Origin: an uncultured Acetatifactor sp.
GTDB lineage: Bacteria; Bacillota; Clostridia; Lachnospirales; Lachnospiraceae
Length of the DNA stretch: 63,868 bases
Reading direction: 5' to 3'
NCBI GenBank assembly: GCA_910585665.1
Contig: CAJUFI010000015.1
Coordinates: forward strand, 1-63,868
The translations under genes were made by a program, and so were the position numbers. Shown here in pieces: positions 35,700 through 42,672 of this stretch (its first letter is position 1; each line of letters opens with the position of its first letter). The notes below the pieces were generated by a model. The model did not search any database, had not been told where the DNA came from, and saw only the letters and a list, made by a program, of their open reading frames with translations.

Positions 35700-36110
35700 T
35701 CAGGCGTGCTGCTTCTGCTGATAGATTGCCGTAAGCGAATCCTGGAGAACCTGTGAAAAATTGATGTGGTTCTTTTCTGCGAAAGTATTGAGCCATGCAG
35801 GGATGGTGAGGTTTTTCCTGACAGCCTTTTCGCCATATTTTTCCGCATAGGAATCCATGTCCAGGACGAGCATGCTGACAAAGCCGCCAGGCTCCGGGGT
35901 TATGCTTTCCAGCGGGCTGGCCGGAGGGGCAGGCTTTCCGTCCTCCAGTTCATCCAGGACCCAGCCGGAGGCGGCATCCATGCCCATGACCATTGCTTCT
36001 GCCAAAGTATCGCCGCCGCTTACGCAGCCAGGGAGATCGGGAACTACAACAGCATAAGCGCCTTTCCTTTCCTCATCGGGATAGAAACAGGCCGGATAAG
36101 TCAATCTCAT
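35700..36110 (-). CDS. hicB: HicB-family antitoxin
   Basis: 136 residues. The N-terminal partial RNase-H fold is YAVVVPDLPGCVSGGDTLAE and the C-terminal ribbon-helix-helix-like segment is RKNLTIPAWLNTFAEKNH. HicB binds HicA and represses the operon. The cognate hicA gene upstream is broken in three places, so this antitoxin is orphaned but looks intact. Confidence 0.9.
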   Translation of the reverse strand: MRLTYPACFYPDEERKGAYAVVVPDLPGCVSGGDTLAEAMVMGMDAASGWVLDELEDGKPAPPASPLESITPEPGGFVSMLVLDMDSYAEKYGEKAVRKNLTIPAWLNTFAEKNHINFSQVLQDSLTAIYQQKQHA

Positions 36111-36145
36111 AAGAGAACCTCCTTTATTGTGTGCGTCACCGGGCT

Positions 36146-36324
36146 CTATAGCCCGGCCTGCTTAAGAATCTGCTTGACTATTTGCGGGGCAATGTCTCCG
36201 GGATGATTCGGAATCGTGACTTTGCCTGGTTTAGTGGGATGGATGTATTGATAGTGTGAACCTTTTGTTTTTTGAATTGCTATCCATCAGCTATGATTAT
36301 CTTTTCTATTTCCCGGAATTTCGT
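36146..36324 (-). pseudogene. hicA: hicA toxin pseudogene
   Basis: HicA homology runs end to end (REIEKIIIADG...GSHYQYIHPTKPGKVTIPNH) but with three lesions. The start codon position, five bases after AGGAGG, is ACG (36322-36324). The codon for the conserved Trp is TAG (36280-36282). A run of six A on the coding strand (36268-36273) needs a seventh to keep frame. The conserved active histidine (GSHYQY) is still present. HicA is a dsRBD-like mRNA interferase; this copy cannot be made. Confidence 0.88.
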
Positions 36325-36341
36325 GTATACCTCCTCATGAT

Positions 36342-36815
36342 TTGATTATGCGCATAATGCGTATAAAAGTCAAGGGATTAAGAATTTTTTTCTTTCACAT
36401 TGCAGGGGCACGGCAGCAGCCGTGTCCTTTTGCGTGGGGAGCTGCCCATGGCAGCAGGGCTGGAGGGAACCAAGCGGCACAGGGATGGGCGAAAGCGTTC
36501 TACAGGTCGAAGCGGTGGCTGAAGTGCAGGGACGCATACAGAAAAGACAGGATGCTGGCAGACGGCGGGCTGTGCGAGGAATGCCACGACAGGCCCGGAT
36601 GCATCGTGCATCACAGGGAGCCGCTCACCCAGGAGACCATAACGAATCCTGAGATATCCCTGAACCATAGGAACCTGGAATATGTCTGCAAGGACTGCCA
36701 TGACAGGTTCGAGGGCCATGGGATAGGCGGGGGCAGCAGGCCATTATGCAGGTTCGGCGGGGACGGCCAGCCGATATCGATGAGGGAGATGGACAGGTAT
36801 GGAAGAAAGCATTGA
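36342..36815 (+). CDS. HNH endonuclease, phage type
   Basis: HNH motif CEECHDRPGCIVHHREPLTQ with the second cysteine pair CKDCHDRFEGH. The core matches the small HNH proteins found next to phage terminase genes (WAKAFYRSKRWLKCRDAYRK). The start is uncertain: the frame is open from 36342, but that overlaps the hicAB operator and no ribosome site is obvious. True coding may begin near 36450, or the 5' end may be lost. No terminase genes follow. Confidence 0.65.
   Translation: MIMRIMRIKVKGLRIFFFHIAGARQQPCPFAWGAAHGSRAGGNQAAQGWAKAFYRSKRWLKCRDAYRKDRMLADGGLCEECHDRPGCIVHHREPLTQETITNPEISLNHRNLEYVCKDCHDRFEGHGIGGGSRPLCRFGGDGQPISMREMDRYGRKH
36345..36358. promoter_or_regulatory. perfect 14-bp palindrome, probable HicB operator
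   Basis: ATTATGCGCATAAT lies 21 bases upstream of the dead hicA start, followed by a related GCGTATAA. HicB antitoxins bind such sites to repress their operon. Confidence 0.65.
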
Positions 36816-36960
36816 CAGCTGTGAAGGTATCCTGATCGGAAGAGAAGCCGTGACAGGCATTGGAGAAGGGGCCATCGTCATCCGGCTCGGACAGTGCTGC
36901 AGATGGGGAGCCGGGGCCGGATGTCCGATAAAGCCACTGTTTAAGCCGTTTCTCAAATTC

Positions 36961-36981
36961 CGTGACAAATTTCATGACAAA
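36961..36981. repeat. 21-bp direct repeat, left copy (att or arm site)
   Basis: Identical to 40540-40560 (CGTGACAAATTTC ATGACAAA). It lies just past the 3' end of the integrase gene. A partial third copy is at 40573-40587. The pair bounds the prophage remnant; these may be integrase arm-binding sites or attachment sequences. Confidence 0.65.
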
Positions 36982-37344
36982 TTTTCTCTTATGAGAGGAG
37001 GATGCCTTTAAACTGTTCAGAAATCTCCCTCTGCCTGTTTTTGTTCTTGTCCTCCATGGAATGCCGGTATACGCTCTTCATGACGTAATCCGTCTCCCAT
37101 CCGCCCATCCGCATGATGTCCGCCTCCGGCACGTTCATGGCGCTCATTTTCGATGCGAAGTAATGCCGCAGCTTATGGATGGAGAACTGCGGAATCCCCA
37201 ATGCCCGTTCTGTCCTCTTCAGATAATTCGTGATGCAGTTCGGGTATCCTTTGTAGATGTATCCCCTGTCCCTTATCTTGTCCGCAATCTCCATGGGTAT
37301 GACGACTTCTCGGGTGCTGGATGTTGTCTTGGTGGACTTGATTA

Positions 37345-37444
37345 GGAATTGTCGGAAAATAACTGATGCAACTTGTTTAGGAGAAAGCCCAGAAATACAA
37401 CGAAAACGGCTATAAACTTGCATCAGTTATTTGTAGACAATTCC
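37345..37444 (+). mobile_element. 100-bp MITE-like element, family A, in integrase
   Basis: Flanked by TTA at 37342-37344 and 37445-37447. Differs from the copy at 31639 at one position (CTTG for CTCG). Excision restores ...ENREWVIKSTKTTSS... in frame. Confidence 0.92.
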
Positions 37445-37675
37445 TTACCCACTCCCTGTTCTCATCCGGCACCATGGCCTTGCTGATGCTCACTATATCC
37501 CCATTGATATCTTCCAGGGTCAATGCACATATCTCTGACCGGCGCAGGCCATAACAGGCAAGCAGTATAGGGATTTCATATTCCGTGTCCTTGGCATGCT
37601 CCAGGATCATCCTGACATCCTCATCAGATGGGATATACGGCTCCTTTTTGACCTTTTGCGGAAGAGTGGTAGTAA

Positions 37676-37775
37676 GGAAATGCCTCCAAATAACCTACGC
37701 AAGCCTATTGCAAAATTTACAGATTTTATCAGGTTTACTCTAAACAAAATGCGTAGATTATTTTCCGGCAGTTCC
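37676..37775 (+). mobile_element. 100-bp MITE-like element, family B, in integrase
   Basis: 100 bp with ends GGAAATGCCTCC and CCGGCAGTTCC, flanked by TAA at 37673-37675 and 37776-37778. The termini and TTGTTTAG interior resemble family A. Excision restores ...SPNLKLTTTLPQKVKKEPY... in frame. Confidence 0.92.
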
Positions 37776-38257
37776 TAAGTTTAAGGTTCGGCGAAAAAAT
37801 GCCCAGAACGGCCGAAATGAGGCTGTGGTGGTTTCGCACAGTCTTCGGGCTGCACTTCTTGGCAATCAGGTTGATTTCCTCCTGCACATCAAGGGCAGTC
37901 ATGTCACTGACCCGCTTATCCAGAAACTTCTTGGGGGTCTGTCGGATAATCGTATTATATCCCATTATGGTGCTTGGAGACAACACATTTCTTTTAGATT
38001 CTATGTACTTTTCGTAGGCCACCTTAAAAGTCATGATTTCGTGCTTTTGCTGCACCCTTTCCAACTCTTTGGCCATTGCTACCATGGCTTCCTTCTGCGT
38101 AGGCTTTCCGTCAAAGGTAACTGTGTACATCTGGCCCTGGTACATCTTCCGGATGCGGTAGGAGCCGGAAGGCAGCTTCTCAATCTTCATGGTATCATCC
38201 TCCTTTTTGCGTATAAAAATAACAGCCAGCGATTTTTCTTTTGAAAGAAGAGAAGGG

Positions 38258-38290
38258 GCTACCCCGATTTCATGTGAAGATCGGGGTAGC
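38258..38290 (-). terminator. terminator of second hicAB operon
   Basis: Perfect 11-bp stem GCTACCCCGAT/ATCGGGGTAGC with an 11-base loop, just downstream of hicB on the minus strand. The T-run is weak. Confidence 0.65.
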
Positions 38291-38299
38291 TGATAGGTG

Positions 38300-38677
38300 T
38301 TAAGCCTGTATTTTGGAGAGAAGAGCTTCTTGTAATGCTTGGGAGAAGTTGATTCCCATAGAAATGGCACGGTCATTCAGCCATGACGGTATGGTCAATG
38401 TCTTTTTTACTGCCTTTGTGTCCTTATACTGGTTAATGTCGCACGATACAAGGGAGGAAAATCCGTCAGCCGCGTGAATGGCAGAAATATCGGAGGGAGA
38501 AGCGATATTATCTCCATGTTCTAACAATGACAAAAGATATCCGGTAAGTGCTTCTTGTGCCATTTCCATAGCTTCCGGAATGGTGGAACCGTAGGTGTTG
38601 CAGCCTTTCAAATCTGGAAATTCCACCCAGTAGGATTCATCTTCCTTGTGGAAGATAGCGGGATATACAAATAACAT
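38300..38677 (-). CDS. hicB: HicB-family antitoxin (second locus)
   Basis: 125 residues. YWVEFPDLKGCNTYGSTIPE is the HicB core; KKTLTIPSWLNDRAISMGIN is the C-terminal DNA-binding segment. It follows an intact hicA by 35 bases. AT-rich compared with the backbone, consistent with arrival with the prophage. Confidence 0.92.
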   Translation of the reverse strand: MLFVYPAIFHKEDESYWVEFPDLKGCNTYGSTIPEAMEMAQEALTGYLLSLLEHGDNIASPSDISAIHAADGFSSLVSCDINQYKDTKAVKKTLTIPSWLNDRAISMGINFSQALQEALLSKIQA

Positions 38678-38712
38678 AACAAAACCTCCTTTTGATTTTT
38701 TGAAAGGCGGAG

Positions 38713-38889
38713 CTATTTCAGCCCCGCATCTTTCAAAATTTGATGTAGCAGACCGGTAGGAACATCTTTACCATGCACGGGAACCGAAACGGTCATACCC
38801 TCTTTTCTGAAAATATGGTGGCTTCCGTTGATTCTGTCAAGTTGCCAGCCGTTTTTCTTTAAGAGTTTAATAAGATCCCTGTCTTTCAT
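38713..38889 (-). CDS. hicA: HicA-family toxin (second locus)
   Basis: 58 residues from ATG 38889 behind GGAGGTGGAAC. The whole HicA fold is present (DLIKLLKKNGWQLDRINGSH, then HIFRKEGMTVSVPVHGKDVP), with the active-site histidine in GSHH. It is an mRNA interferase neutralised by HicB. Unlike the locus at 36146 this toxin looks intact. Confidence 0.92.
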   Translation of the reverse strand: MKDRDLIKLLKKNGWQLDRINGSHHIFRKEGMTVSVPVHGKDVPTGLLHQILKDAGLK

Positions 38890-38910
38890 GTTCCACCTCC
38901 TTACAAAAAC

Positions 38911-38939
38911 AGCATAACACGTATAGCACGTATAGTCAA
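38911..38939 (-). promoter_or_regulatory. promoter and tandem operator of second hicAB
   Basis: On the minus strand: TTGACT (38934-38939), 17-base spacer, TATGCT (38911-38916). The spacer holds a tandem 9-bp repeat CTATACGTG, a probable HicB binding site. Confidence 0.75.
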
Positions 38940-39008
38940 TAGGGAATTTGAACTTAATAGAAAAAATACAGGTACGGTGATGTACCTGCATCATTTTTCA
39001 GATGGGTT

Positions 39009-39356
39009 CTAAATTTCGGAAATAAAAGTTCTTTTTACACTTTCTAAAGAATTAGCGAAAGCCAATAATGCGGTTATTTCATCATCGGGCATTTTTTGAA
39101 CTTTTTTAAGAAATTCAACCTTAGCGGCTGAGAATGATGGAGAAGCTTCTTTTTTGCCCGCCCCTGTAATAACCCATTGAGAAGAATAACCATAAGTTTC
39201 TTCTATCAGTTTGGCTAGAGTATCTGAGATATTTAGTTTTTTACCATTTGCTAATAGATTGATATAGTTTGCGCTTACACCTAGAGTTTCTGCAAATTCC
39301 ACTTGTTTAATATTGCGTTCAGATAATATCGTTTTTATTCGTTCACCCAATGTCAT
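39009..39356 (-). CDS. XRE-family phage-type repressor
   Basis: 115 residues. Helix-turn-helix at about residues 5-60 (NIKQVEFAETLGVSANYINL). The C-terminal part (SFSAAKVEFLKKVQKMPDDE) is short and lacks a peptidase domain, so it is not a LexA-type cleavable repressor. It is transcribed divergently from the endolysin gene, with operator-like dyads in the shared 120-bp region. Confidence 0.85.
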   Translation of the reverse strand: MTLGERIKTILSERNIKQVEFAETLGVSANYINLLANGKKLNISDTLAKLIEETYGYSSQWVITGAGKKEASPSFSAAKVEFLKKVQKMPDDEITALLAFANSLESVKRTFISEI

Positions 39357-39399
39357 GTGACTTTCACCTCGATTCTAGGACAAAGCATAACATAAAAAA

Positions 39400-39465
39400 T
39401 TGAACTAAGTCAAATAAAAATATATTTGACATATTATTAAGTTAGATATACTTTGACTAAGTCAA
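39400..39465 (+). promoter_or_regulatory. divergent promoter region with TTGACTNAGTCAA dyads
   Basis: Rightward promoter: TTGACA 39426-39431, 15-base spacer, TATACT 39447-39452. Dyads TTGAACTAAGTCAA (39400-39413) and TTGACTAAGTCAA (39453-39465) flank it, the second covering the start of transcription. The XRE protein is the likely ligand. Confidence 0.7.
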
Positions 39466-39476
39466 GGAGGGCGAGG

Positions 39477-40298
39477 ATGGAAAAGGAAATATTATATGAA
39501 GGGCCGGACATCTCCTATCACAATTGGAACGTGGACATCAAGCGCGTCCGGGATGCCGGGTGCAGGCGTGTAGGCATCCGGGCCGGGTACGGGAAGAACA
39601 ACGTCGACCAGAAGTATGTGGTGAACGCCCTGGCCTGCTACAACCTGGGAGTGGCCGTGCTTCTGTACTGGTTCTCCTATGCCTGCAATGTGGCCATGGC
39701 GGCTGCAGAGGCCGGATATGCCATCGCACAGGCGGCGAAGTACTGGAAGAGATGTCCTATCGCGTTCGACTTTGAGTACGATTCCGTCAACTATGCCAGG
39801 AAGAACGGGGTGGTCATCACGAAGGCTCTGGCTACGGACATGGCCATCGGGTTTCTGCAGCGTGTGGAGGAGGCCGGTTATGTCCCAGTGATTTATACAA
39901 ATAGGGACTATCTCCGGAACTATTTCGACATGGACAGGATTGCTGCGGCACTCGGTACCGTATATGTCTGGTATGCCCGGTACACGTCTGCGCTCCCGGA
40001 GGGAGAGAAGGCCATCGCCGATGTCTGGCAGTACAGCTCCACCGGCCGGCTGGCAGGCGTGACCGGCAACGTGGACATGAACAAGTTCTATACGGATTTT
40101 GATGGAAGCATCATCCAGGCGGAGCGGGAAGACAGGTGCAATCTCAACATCAAGTCCTTCCAGGCAGCGGCCAATGCGGACGGGTACCGGGACGCTGATG
40201 GCAAGCCGCTGGCGGAGGATGGCATTGATGGCCCGAAGACCCAGTACGTCCGGAGGCAGATTGCCCTACAGGCAAAAAAGTCCGGGGCAGATATGTAG
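39477..40298 (+). CDS. GH25 endolysin (frame-0 product)
   Basis: 273 residues from ATG 39477 behind GGAGGGCGAGG. The GH25 lysozyme barrel has GPDISYHNWNVDIKRVRDAG, CPIAFDFEYDS with catalytic acids, and ADVWQYSSTGRLAGVTGNVD. The C-terminal peptidoglycan-binding domain starts at about residue 222 (NIKSFQAAANADGYRD). Frame 0 stops early, cutting this domain. The rest continues in the -1 frame after an A AAA AAG heptamer. No signal peptide, as expected for a phage lysin; no holin was recognised nearby. Confidence 0.88.
   Translation: MEKEILYEGPDISYHNWNVDIKRVRDAGCRRVGIRAGYGKNNVDQKYVVNALACYNLGVAVLLYWFSYACNVAMAAAEAGYAIAQAAKYWKRCPIAFDFEYDSVNYARKNGVVITKALATDMAIGFLQRVEEAGYVPVIYTNRDYLRNYFDMDRIAAALGTVYVWYARYTSALPEGEKAIADVWQYSSTGRLAGVTGNVDMNKFYTDFDGSIIQAEREDRCNLNIKSFQAAANADGYRDADGKPLAEDGIDGPKTQYVRRQIALQAKKSGADM
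40274..40280 (+). promoter_or_regulatory. A AAA AAG slippery heptamer
   Basis: The heptamer is in the correct phase (GCA AAA AAG). A -1 slip moves reading onto GTC at 40280 and into the 69-codon extension. GGAGG lies 17 bases upstream; no strong downstream hairpin is obvious. It may instead be a simple loss of one A. Confidence 0.5.
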
Positions 40299-40489
40299 CA
40301 GGCTCCACCGGGGCGGCCGTGGGATGGTGGCAGACACGCTGCAATGAGATCCTGGGCCACAGCCAGGCAGTGGATAAGAGGTACGGCCCGACATCCCGGA
40401 CGGAGACCATGGCCGTGCAGCGCAAGCTGAGCCTGAAGGTCGATGGTATTGCTGGGTACAACAGCATCCAGGCAGCATTCTATAATTAG
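40280..40489 (+). CDS. endolysin C-terminal extension in -1 frame
   Basis: Open for 69 codons after the slip site, ending with TAG at 40487. It reads ...YVAGSTGAAVGWWQTRCNEI, then LGHSQAVDKRYGP and LSLKVDGIAGYNSIQAAFYN, the second half of the peptidoglycan-binding domain begun in frame 0. Full product would be about 337 residues. Confidence 0.75.
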   Translation, partial: VRGRYVAGSTGAAVGWWQTRCNEILGHSQAVDKRYGPTSRTETMAVQRKLSLKVDGIAGYNSIQAAFYN

Positions 40490-40495
40490 CAAAAG

Positions 40496-40530
40496 GGCGG
40501 CAGGGTCATCCTGCCGCCTGTACCTTTGGG
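40496..40530 (+). terminator. terminator after endolysin
   Basis: Perfect 9-bp stem GGCGGCAGG/CCTGCCGCC with loop GTCAT; the T-run is delayed (TGTACCTTTGGG). Confidence 0.6.
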
Positions 40531-40539
40531 TAGATTTTT

Positions 40540-40560
40540 CGTGACAAATTTCATGACAAA
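40540..40560. repeat. 21-bp direct repeat, right copy (att or arm site)
   Basis: Identical to 36961-36981. It lies between the endolysin terminator and tRNA-Val, where a phage attachment site is expected. A partial copy (ATGACAAATTTCA) follows at 40573. Confidence 0.65.
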
Positions 40561-40618
40561 AAATTGTATTTGCATGACAAATTTCACATTTGAGACCCCA
40601 ATAATTTTAGGTAGCTAA

Positions 40619-40666
40619 AAAGCCGCAAACCCTTGAATTTACTGGAAAATCCTTGGATTTGCGGCT
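40619..40666 (-). terminator. terminator of tRNA-Val
   Basis: On the minus strand a long stem AGCCGCAAA/TTTGCGGCT with inner CC/GG pairs is followed by TTTTTAG. Confidence 0.75.
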
Positions 40667-40677
40667 CTAAATAAAAA

Positions 40678-40751
40678 TGGAAGCAAAGGGGCTCGAACCC
40701 TTGGCCTCCCGCTAGTCAGGCGAGCGCTCATCCCAGCTGAGCTATGCTTCC
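40678..40751 (-). tRNA. tRNA-Val (anticodon GAC)
   Basis: On the minus strand: acceptor GGAAGCA/TGCTTCC with discriminator A; D arm AGCTCAGCTGGGATGAGC; anticodon stem CTCGC/GCGGG around CTGACTA (anticodon GAC); T loop TTCGAGC. CCA is not encoded. Confidence 0.9.
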
Positions 40752-40839
40752 ATGCCACTACTATAACACACACGGACGAAAAATGGAAGAGGGAAATTTG
40801 ATTTTTTTATAAAAGTCGTCGTGACCTACTACAGACCGG

Positions 40840-41001
40840 GGCTCCATCCTGCGCTGCCGGGGAAAGGACACGGTAATCTGGACGCCGGATTCTCTGAAAG
40901 AGAAGTTCGGCATCGTGCCCGCACAGTACGCGGACTTTAAGTCGCTGACAGGCGACAAGGCGGATCATATCAAAGGAGCGGAGGGAATCGGCCCCAAGTG
41001 A
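40840..41001 (+). pseudogene. 5'-3' exonuclease remnant
   Basis: A 53-codon fragment (GKDTVIWTPDSLKEKFGIVP, then ADFKSLTGDKADHIKGAEGI) matches the middle of 5'-3' exonucleases of the PolA/ExoIX type, including the GDKADHIKG metal/DNA-binding segment. It stops at 40999 and has no start. Its joint to the truncated YitT gene marks a deletion. Confidence 0.7.
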
Positions 41002-41064
41002 TCATGGCCGCAGCTGTCTTTTTTTCTGGTTCCAAGCCACGCGGCCGTCAGCTCTATATCCGGG

Positions 41065-41808
41065 TTGGCAATCGTGCTGTCGAACCTGGTGCCGTTGTCG
41101 GTGTCAGCCATCACCATGATATTGAACGTTGTACTGCTGATTGTGGGCTTTCTGCTGTGCGGTCATGAATTTGGATACAAAACGGTATATACCTCTGTTC
41201 TGTTGCCGGTATTCCTGGGGGTGTTCGAGCTTCTGCTGCCGGATAACGGATTCCTTACCGGGGACGCGACCCTGGATGTGGCCTGCTATATCTTTGTAGT
41301 GAGCATCGGGCTGAGCATTCTGTTCAATAGGAACGCCTCCTCGGGAGGGCTGGACATTGTGGCAAAGATCATGAACAGATACCTGCACATGGATCTCGGC
41401 CGGGCTATGAGCCTCAGCGGCATGCTGGTAGCCCTGAGCTCGGCGCTGGTCTATGACAAGAAGACGGTGGTATTGAGCGTCCTCGGAACATATCTGAACG
41501 GTATGGTGCTGGCTCATTTCATCTTTGGGCAGAACAGGAAGAGAAGAGTCTGCATCATATCCCGGGATAAGGAGGAGCAGATCCGCGACTGGATTGTCCA
41601 TACCCTGAAAAGCGGCGCGACCATCTATCAGGCGCAAGGGGCATATGACGGTACGGTTCGGAATGAAATCATCACGATTGTGGATAAAAACGAATACCAG
41701 AAGCTGATGCAGTACATCACCCGGGAGGACCCTGACGCATTCATCACAGTGTATAATGTCAGCGATATGAGGTATATCCCAAAGAGCAAGCCGGATGGGA
41801 CAAAGTGA
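41065..41808 (+). pseudogene. YitT-family membrane protein, N-terminally truncated
   Basis: Sequence from the family's SISGLAIVLSNL motif onward is present: about four transmembrane segments, GLDIVAKIMNRYLHMDLG, and the cytoplasmic DUF2179 domain (RVCIISRDKEEQIRDWIVHT ... ITIVDKNEYQKLMQYI). The first transmembrane helix and about 40-50 residues are missing; the only start is TTG 41065, without a ribosome site. Probably a relic from the same deletion as the exonuclease fragment. Confidence 0.7.
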
Positions 41809-41900
41809 CAAGTCTTTTCCGGCCTGCGGCCAGAAGCACAGGAACATACGGCGAATATACACGTTTCACAATCATGATAGTCTCCTCCCGTTCTCCGGCC

Positions 41901-42336
41901 TCAGCCGCAATAAGCCTGTATGGCTTCTTTCACAAATACCGCTGTGCCCTCACCCGCGGACGCGTTGATATTTTTTGTAAACTCCCCGCCGCTGGCATGC
42001 ATGTTTCCCAGTTCGCTTTGCGCCGGACACATGCAGCGCAAAGGCTATCAGGTTCTCCAAATGGTCTTTTTTTAGCTTCAGCAGCGTTATCTGCTGGTCC
42101 AATGCTTTGTTCCTGTCATAATTCGGACTTTCCATGATTTTCCTGATGTCTTTCAGCGGGAGTTCCAATTCCCGGAACAGCAGAATCTGCTGTAGCCGCT
42201 CCAAATCCGTATCTGCAGATAATCTGTACCCGGCATCGCTGTATTTTGACGGATGCAGAAGCCCGATTTTGTCATAATACTGGAGTGTGCGGACACTCAC
42301 GCCAGCAAGCTTGCTCACCTCGTGTACTGTCATCAT
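41901..42336 (-). pseudogene. MerR-TipAS regulator with internal deletion
   Basis: Residues 1-95 are an intact MerR domain and dimer helix (VHEVSKLAGVSVRTLQYYDK, then LKLKKDHLENLIAFAL). The frame then reads nonsense to 41950. In another frame the last part of a TipAS effector-binding domain follows (GGEFTKNINASAGEGTAVFV, then KEAIQAYCG) to a stop at 41901. About 100 residues of TipAS have been lost with a frameshift. The shortened protein might still bind DNA. Confidence 0.75.
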
Positions 42337-42366
42337 TTGGATTTCCTCCCTTGGGAATAGTATAAA

Positions 42367-42385
42367 CTATGACGTTGCGTAATAG
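42367..42385 (-). promoter_or_regulatory. MerR-type operator dyad
   Basis: CTATGACG-3-CGTAATAG, an almost perfect dyad upstream of the MerR-TipAS relic, in the position where MerR-family proteins bind elongated-spacer promoters. Confidence 0.65.
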
Positions 42386-42599
42386 CCAATAGGTTTTTTG
42401 ATATCTTATTCATTTGCAGAGAAAAGCCTGTCGCCTGTCACGATAAGGAAACGGCATGATGTGAGATATTTGGTATGCGTCTATACGCTGCATAAATCTT
42501 TATGGAAATCAGCCATTGGATATGGTATGCTGATTCAGTAGGAAACACTGCTGTGGCGGTCACTGTTCAAGGAGGAAACTGTGTATACTTTTTATTCAT

Positions 42600-42636
42600 T
42601 TGACAATACAATATCTGATATGGATATGATAATATA
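42600..42636 (+). promoter_or_regulatory. promoter of NUDIX gene
   Basis: TTGACA at 42600-42605 with AT-rich -10 candidates (GATATG at 17 bases, TATGAT at 19). Ribosome site GGAGG lies near 42659. Confidence 0.5.
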
Positions 42637-42672
42637 GAAAGAAAGCTGGAATTCTGATGGAGGTAATAAAGA

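Larger units (their letters stand above)
36989..38190 (-). pseudogene. tyrosine integrase interrupted by two MITEs
   Basis: Starts at ATG 38190 behind GGAGG. The N-terminal arm-binding domain (KIEKLPSGSYRIRKMYQGQM) and core-binding domain lead to a break at 37778 (after FSPNLKL). The middle piece (YEIPILLACYGLRRSEICAL) carries the first catalytic Arg. A second break at 37447 (after DENREW) is followed by the last piece (IHKLRHYFASKM, RMGGW, YRHSMEDKNKN) with the HxxR, Gly-Trp and nucleophile Tyr. Deleting each 100-bp element and one 3-bp duplication gives one continuous frame of about 330 residues, so the gene was whole before the insertions. Confidence 0.92.

Noticed and set aside
37410..37610. 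Short frames ending in RNCLQITDASL as separate genes
   Set aside because: The shared tail is the translated end of the family A element, not a real protein motif.
40500..40751. Duplicated 3' end of tRNA-Val as phage attachment core
   Set aside because: No copy of the tRNA 3' sequence was found near the integrase end; only the 21-bp repeat is shared.
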